Assembly (NCBI GenBank): GCA_964630875.1
Contig: CAZVXF010000015.1
Span: 1-36,302, forward strand
Source of the DNA: DAIDHZ01 sp035480255
GTDB lineage: Bacteria; Chlamydiota; Chlamydiia; Chlamydiales; SM23-39
DNA length: 36,302 nucleotides
Direction: 5' to 3'
Part shown: positions 31,782 to 36,302 of the stretch, in pieces
Position numbering within the stretch: the first letter of the stretch is position 1
How the letters are laid out: every line of letters begins with the position of its first letter
Position numbers and translations under genes: made by a program
The notes under the pieces: generated by a model
Databases searched by the model: none
What the model was told of the DNA's origin: nothing
The model's input: the letters and a program-made list of their open reading frames with translations, nothing else

Positions 31782-32699
31782 ATGCATATGAAAAGAGTAA
31801 AAGATTTTCTAAAGGTAAATTGGGATAAAAAAAGCCCTGTACTGCTCGGCTACTCGGGGGGACCAGACTCAAAAGCACTTCTTTACGCGCTTCTAGAGTA
31901 TGGATGCAATACCCTTTGTGTCGCGCATGTGGATCATGGCTGGCGGGAAGAAAGTGCAAAAGAGGAACTTCAGATTCGTAAAGAAATCGAAGATCTTAAA
32001 TTACCCTATTTTTCTACTCGGCTAAATGCAGTCGAAAAAAAGGAGGATGCAGCTCGTTTTGCGCGCCTTGCTTTTTTTCGCTCTCTATTTGCAAAAACGA
32101 GTTTTCAAGCACTTATTTTAGGCCATCAAGCAGATGATTTAGCGGAGACGATTTTAAAACGGCTGTTTGAAGGAACCCACCTTCCGTTTCTAGGAGGGAT
32201 GACGCCGATTTCCCAATTCGAAGGAATGCCAGTTTGGCGCCCTCTGTTAAAGATCCCAAAAAGGGATTTGATTTCCTATCTTGCTTTGCGCAATTTAAAA
32301 CCTTTTTACGATCCGACAAATCAAGATCCAGTTTATTTGCGCTCACGAATGAGAATAGAAATGCTTCCTTTTCTAGATCAAAGCTTTGGGAAAAATATTC
32401 GCGAAAATTTGTGTATTTTAGCTGAACGTGCAGCGGAGTTGAAAGAATATCTCGATAAAAGAGTCGCTCAGCGAATGATCGAGTCAGAGGGGATCTCTTT
32501 TGAAGGTCTCGAAAGAATCGAACGTCGTCATTTACTACAACGCATTGCTACGAAGGAAAAAATTTCTTTAACCAGAACTGTTTTAGAGCAGCTTTTAGAT
32601 TGGGTAGACGATCGAAAAATCAGGAAAATTTATATCAATAAAAAGTGGATTTTTTCAGGTAAAGGTATGGTATTTGTTAAGAATCAATTACTTACGTAA
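31782..32699 (+). CDS. tilS: tRNA(Ile)-lysidine synthase
   Basis: A 305-residue PP-loop ATPase that modifies C34 of the CAU-anticodon tRNA-Ile so that it reads AUA. The P-loop is YSGGPDS (residues 24-30), followed by VAHVDHGWREESAKEE and LGHQADDLAETILKRL, all typical. YLRSRMRIEMLPFLDQSF marks the end of the catalytic domain. The large C-terminal domain of E. coli TilS is absent, so this is the short form. Starts at 31782 and 31788 are both possible, with no clear ribosome binding site. ftsH lies downstream after 108 bases. Confidence 0.93.
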   Translation: MHMKRVKDFLKVNWDKKSPVLLGYSGGPDSKALLYALLEYGCNTLCVAHVDHGWREESAKEELQIRKEIEDLKLPYFSTRLNAVEKKEDAARFARLAFFRSLFAKTSFQALILGHQADDLAETILKRLFEGTHLPFLGGMTPISQFEGMPVWRPLLKIPKRDLISYLALRNLKPFYDPTNQDPVYLRSRMRIEMLPFLDQSFGKNIRENLCILAERAAELKEYLDKRVAQRMIESEGISFEGLERIERRHLLQRIATKEKISLTRTVLEQLLDWVDDRKIRKIYINKKWIFSGKGMVFVKNQLLT

Positions 32700-32807
32700 A
32701 AACGAGGACAAAATAATCCTTTTTTGATATGAGGACGTTTCTGGGGGTGTCTCTACTTGCTTTTAACGGGTAAAGATGCTTTAATTACTGAGTAATATTG
32801 AGGTTAA

Positions 32808-35519
32808 ATGAGAGCAGAAAAGAAAAGGGGTTTGCCCGGTGGTTTTTTTCTTCTAATTTTCGCAGCGGCTGTACTTTTTTTTGGAGTACAATCTATGACA
32901 TCGGATAAGGAAGCTCGCGTTTCCTTCAGCCATCAAGTAGAGCATTTAACCAATCTGCATCTCACGGTTCCTGACGAGAACCATAAAATTGCCCAGAATG
33001 ATCATCTTGTCACTTTTGGTGGCAAATTTAGTGATAAACTTCTAGATGAGAGTCAGACTCGTTATCGATATCTCGAATTATTGAATCAAAATCACGACCT
33101 AAAAAATGAATCTACGCGTCTTGAAAGCGAGCTTGATCCTCTAGGCAATAGTGTTCGAGAGGCTGCAGGTCTTTATTTAGCTCTCTCAGGCCAAGTCATC
33201 CCAAGATCAGGATACGTAGTTGTTGGATCGCAATTTGATGCGACAGATAAAAGTGGCGCAGTCATTGTTAAACAAGCCACTCCCGTCAACGTGACGCTTC
33301 CTCTGGCTTATCGAACCATTGATTTTGCAAGAAGTAATCCATCTGTTGATTCAGTAGATGTGGCATTTAAAGAGCTTCGTGAGCTCATCTCACTTCTCAG
33401 ATCTCCAACGCTTGGAATTGGAAATGAGGGACTTAAAACTGAACTTAAAGCACTCGATCAACAGCTTCTTTCTGCGATCAATTTTTCAGTTGAACATCAG
33501 ATTGCCATCTACGACACGATTGCGGGGCGAATCAACACTCTCCTTCGAGATCTAGGCGCAGAACATGATGGAGTTCGACTATCCTCTCTTCGTAGCGTGA
33601 GAAGCTATATTGATGAGTTCCAGCAATATGCAAAAGTCTCTTCCGAGTTAGAGAAAAATATTACGCAACTTGATAAGGCCAGACAAAAGGTCTCTTCGGT
33701 CATTTGGTATTTCAATAACCAAGAAATTTCAACACGTAGTTTAGAAAAACAAGATGCTGATACTTTTGGATATTGGTTTGCGCAAGCAAAACAAGAATGG
33801 GAAAATTTCGATTTCAATAAAGGGTTGAGTTATCGCGCACCCGATCAGCCAAGAAATACAGTCTTGGAAAAAACATTCAAAAGCCAAGAACCTGCTCCAA
33901 ATTACTTTAGCGTTGTCTTGACATTGCTGCCCGTTGTGATGGTCATTTTGTTTCTCTACTTTATTTTCTCAAAACAGATGAAAGGTGCCGGCTCTTCTGC
34001 AATGAATTTTGGAAAGTCACCTGCTCGTTTGATGACAAAAGATACAAATAAAGTCACTTTTAAAGATGTCGCAGGCGCAGATGAAGCAAAAGAAGAGTTA
34101 AAAGAGGTTGTCGATTTCTTGAAAGATCCGCAAAAGTTCACAGCCTTAGGGGCACGTATTCCCAAAGGAGTTCTCCTAGTAGGGTCACCCGGGACTGGAA
34201 AAACTCTCATCGCTAAAGCCGTTGCGGGGGAAGCCGATCGGCCTTTCTTCTCGATTTCTGGTTCAGACTTTGTCGAAATGTTTGTGGGTGTTGGAGCGAG
34301 CCGTATTCGCGATATGTTTGCTGAGGCTAGAAAAAATGCTCCTTGTATCATATTTATGGACGAAATCGACGCAGTGGGACGTCATCGCGGATCAGGCGTT
34401 GGTGGAGGCCACGATGAGAGAGAACAGACCCTAAACCAGCTCCTCGTCGAGATGGATGGTTTTGATACAAGAGAAGGGGTCATCTTAATTGCAGCCACAA
34501 ACCGCCCTGACGTATTAGATAAGGCGCTTCTTCGCCCAGGTCGATTTGATCGTAGAGTGGTGCTTGAACTTCCCGATGTGAAAGGTCGTCTTGAGATTTT
34601 GAAAGTGCACGCACGTAAGATTAAGATTGATCCTTCAGTCAACTTAAATGACATCGCTCGAAATACTCCAGGAGCATCAGGCGCGGATCTAGAAAATATT
34701 TTGAATGAATCTGCTCTGTTAGCTGCACGTCGCGGACGTTCCTGCGTCACTTCACTTGAAGTGAAGGAAGCTTGTGATAAAGTTCGCTATGGTAAAGAGC
34801 GCCGTAGTTTAGAGATGGATTTAGCAGAGAAGAAAACGACGGCTTATCATGAAACAGGTCATGCTGTTGTCAGCCTTCTTGTTAAAAATAGCGATCCTGT
34901 TGATAAAGTGACGATTATTCCGCGAGGATTCTCACTTGGCGCAACACACTTTATGCCCAAGAAAAATCGCCTCAGCTACTGGAAAAAAGAAATCATCGAT
35001 CAACTCGCTGTATTAATGGGCGGTAGAGCTGCTGAAGAGCTCTTTGTTGGTGATATGTCCTCAGGTGCTCAGCACGACATTTTACAGGCGACTAAGATTG
35101 CTCGTAGCATGGTTTGCGAATGGGGGATGAGTGATAACTTAGGCACTGTCACCTATGATGAGAAATCTGAAGGTGGACAATATCTTGGACAGTCTAGTTA
35201 TCAGGAAAGAGGCTATTCAGACGAAACTGCTGAAAAGATTGATCGAGAAGTCAAAACGCTCATCGATGCAGCGCATAAACAGGCTCTTGATCTCTTAGAT
35301 ACGCATAAAATCCAAGTGCAGCTCATGACCGATATGCTCATGGAATTTGAGACGCTTGACGCACTCGACGTCAAAGAAATTATGGAAGGAAGCTGGAACA
35401 CGGAGACAAAACGTGCTCGCGTGAAAACAGCCGACGAACTCCAGAAAATTACTCCAGCGGCTCTTCCTCCGATTCCTGTCATTCAGAAAGGGGATGGAAT
35501 GACCCCTGAATTGGGGTGA
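32808..35519 (+). CDS. ftsH: ATP-dependent zinc metalloprotease FtsH, long chlamydial form
   Basis: A 903-residue membrane-bound AAA+ protease for quality control and regulated turnover. A first helix (residues about 11-28) and a second (about 365-388, VVLTLLPVVMVILFLYFIFS) enclose a periplasmic region of some 335 residues, against about 70 in E. coli. The AAA domain has Walker A GSPGTGKT (459-466), Walker B IIFMDEID (DEID 518-521) and the second region of homology ATNRPDVLDKALLRPGRFD. The zinc site is HETGH (681-685). The C-terminus ends in a Pro-rich tail. GAGG lies shortly before the ATG. The enlarged periplasmic domain fits what I recall of Chlamydia FtsH (about 910 residues). Confidence 0.96.
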   Translation: MRAEKKRGLPGGFFLLIFAAAVLFFGVQSMTSDKEARVSFSHQVEHLTNLHLTVPDENHKIAQNDHLVTFGGKFSDKLLDESQTRYRYLELLNQNHDLKNESTRLESELDPLGNSVREAAGLYLALSGQVIPRSGYVVVGSQFDATDKSGAVIVKQATPVNVTLPLAYRTIDFARSNPSVDSVDVAFKELRELISLLRSPTLGIGNEGLKTELKALDQQLLSAINFSVEHQIAIYDTIAGRINTLLRDLGAEHDGVRLSSLRSVRSYIDEFQQYAKVSSELEKNITQLDKARQKVSSVIWYFNNQEISTRSLEKQDADTFGYWFAQAKQEWENFDFNKGLSYRAPDQPRNTVLEKTFKSQEPAPNYFSVVLTLLPVVMVILFLYFIFSKQMKGAGSSAMNFGKSPARLMTKDTNKVTFKDVAGADEAKEELKEVVDFLKDPQKFTALGARIPKGVLLVGSPGTGKTLIAKAVAGEADRPFFSISGSDFVEMFVGVGASRIRDMFAEARKNAPCIIFMDEIDAVGRHRGSGVGGGHDEREQTLNQLLVEMDGFDTREGVILIAATNRPDVLDKALLRPGRFDRRVVLELPDVKGRLEILKVHARKIKIDPSVNLNDIARNTPGASGADLENILNESALLAARRGRSCVTSLEVKEACDKVRYGKERRSLEMDLAEKKTTAYHETGHAVVSLLVKNSDPVDKVTIIPRGFSLGATHFMPKKNRLSYWKKEIIDQLAVLMGGRAAEELFVGDMSSGAQHDILQATKIARSMVCEWGMSDNLGTVTYDEKSEGGQYLGQSSYQERGYSDETAEKIDREVKTLIDAAHKQALDLLDTHKIQVQLMTDMLMEFETLDALDVKEIMEGSWNTETKRARVKTADELQKITPAALPPIPVIQKGDGMTPELG

Positions 35520-35537
35520 AGAATCTAATACTTTAAC

Positions 35538-35960
35538 TCATCGACCGAACTGGGACCTGAGAGCCGCAGATACAAAGCCATTTGTTTTTGCATCTAGGTC
35601 CTGTAATATTTGGGATTTTCCTTCAGCTGAGAGTTGGAATTGTTCAAGAGTATTTCTTGCGAAATTTGTACTATCCGTTTTCCCTTCAACTTTTTTTGCT
35701 GCTAAAAAAGCAAGCTCAAGTCGTTCTTCCTGAGTGAGTTCCGGAATAAGCGGATAAACACGACTAAAATTAGTGTCACTCTCCGCAAACCGTCTTGCTT
35801 TTTCTATAGGTGTATCATTTATAACGACTTGTGGTACGTACAATTCATTTTTTGGTCTAAAATATTGTCGCAAATACGGATGTGTTATGAATTTATATAA
35901 ATATGGTGCAATTTCCACCTTATTCTCTTCGCGCATGAGACGCATTGTTGTTGGAAACAT
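35538..35960 (-). CDS. Hypothetical soluble protein
   Basis: A soluble 140-residue protein with no family known to me. GAGG lies six bases before ATG 35960. It is charged, without membrane segments, and probably helical: ELTQEERLELAFLAAKKVEG in the middle and a final KSQILQDLDAKTNGFVSAAL stretch. An N-terminal aromatic patch (YLYKFITHPYLRQYF) may be an interaction surface. It converges with ftsH, 18 bases apart. Its composition does not suggest secretion. Confidence 0.65.
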   Translation of the reverse strand: MFPTTMRLMREENKVEIAPYLYKFITHPYLRQYFRPKNELYVPQVVINDTPIEKARRFAESDTNFSRVYPLIPELTQEERLELAFLAAKKVEGKTDSTNFARNTLEQFQLSAEGKSQILQDLDAKTNGFVSAALRSQFGR

Positions 35961-36302
35961 ATTATCCTCTTTGTTAGTAACAATTTTATCATAGAAACTA
36001 TTAAAAAGTAAATGTTTTTTACAATTTTAGTAATCGTTAGTTAATAATAATTTATTTAATTATTTAACTTGAGCTTCGGGGTTAATAAATTGAGTTAGAA
36101 CGTCTTAACAACCTGTTCAAAATCTCTTTGATGTACCCAGCAAACTCACAAGAACGAGATTGGAAACACTAGGAATGGCTTAAATGATCAAGGCGAGCAG
36201 CAAAGGAACTTGATGTGCAAGATATGCTTGATAAAAGAGAGTAAGTTATTTCAAAACGGCAGAGGCTCCTCAACCGGGCTAGCTTCACTGTCGATCCCCA
36301 TG
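35961..36302. other. Gene-free edge region with a MITE-like end and a possible partial ORF
   Basis: After an AT-rich stretch (35990-36065), AACTTGAGCTTCGGG at 36066-36080 matches the terminal repeat of the 166-bp MITE except for one base. No second end follows, so it is a solo or degraded copy. Beyond 36100 the sequence becomes less AT-rich and has short open frames. One runs + from after a TAA near 36242 to the edge (SKRQRLLNRASFTVDPH), and one on the - strand gives MGIDSEASPVEEPLPF before a stop. I cannot identify either; a transposase remnant is possible. Confidence 0.45.

Noticed and set aside
34382..34750. Long - strand frames inside ftsH
   Set aside because: They lie opposite the strongly conserved AAA domain and arise from its codon pattern.
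35961..36302. tRNA or other structured RNA gene in the gene-free edge
   Set aside because: No cloverleaf elements such as GGTTCGAATCC were seen here or elsewhere in the window.

Overview
The window reads as a chromosome segment of an environmental, probably amoeba-associated member of the Chlamydiae. The main evidence is gene order and family type. prfB, an acetyltransferase and yebC are clustered. A yceD-rpmF-plsX-RNase G-plsB-insulinase block carries a plastid-type glycerol-3-phosphate acyltransferase. There is a stand-alone SWIB protein, and an lptF/lptG pair sits back to back with tilS and an unusually long ftsH. Pathogenic Chlamydia share much of this, as far as I recall. The eukaryote-type sterol reductase, the IS200-type transposase end, the palindromic repeats and several lineage-specific proteins point away from the reduced Chlamydiaceae and towards Parachlamydiales. 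I cannot fix family or genus without database searches.

Layout. 1-3003: the 3' end of an IS200/IS605 transposase, then prfB (with the classic +1 programmed frameshift), two tandem GNAT acetyltransferases and yebC, tightly packed on +. 3010-3175: a 166-bp MITE. 3183-10070 (-): the phospholipid/RNase block yceD-rpmF-plsX-rng-plsB-ptr, with genes overlapping or nearly touching. 10191-12593 (+): alanine racemase followed after 9 bp by a 7-dehydrocholesterol reductase homologue. 12665-16602: two small lineage-specific proteins, a secreted alpha/beta hydrolase, a tiny DUF3096 protein, a second MITE copy and an MFS transporter whose stop codon is supplied by that MITE. 16737-21375: a SWIB protein with a lysine-rich tail, a 28-residue membrane peptide, glgB and ligA. 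21364-26433 (-): a two-helix hypothetical, miaB, a cysteine-rich protein, a 700-bp gene-free stretch holding three long palindromes, and a 549-residue coiled-coil protein. 26652-27502: rplM-rpsI. 27595-31765 (-): a hypothetical, an M32 carboxypeptidase and lptG/lptF. 31782-35519 (+): tilS and ftsH. 35538-36302: a small hypothetical and a degenerate edge region.

How the genes fit together. Most are housekeeping: translation (prfB, rpmF, rplM, rpsI, tilS, miaB), phospholipid synthesis (plsX, plsB), LPS export (lptF/G), glycogen (glgB), DNA ligation (ligA), proteolysis (ftsH, ptr, M32) and D-alanine supply (alr). The accessory content lies between these blocks. It consists of small hydrophobic, Ser-rich or Cys-rich proteins with strong ribosome binding sites, one large candidate host-directed protein (24784-26433), and at least four non-coding repeat types. 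The best leads are the paired MITEs with 3-bp target duplications, the palindrome array, the 549-residue protein and the alr/sterol-reductase pair.

Limits. Everything is read by eye. Family calls rest on motifs and remembered homologues. Promoters are weakly supported, and no alignment, folding or database search was run.
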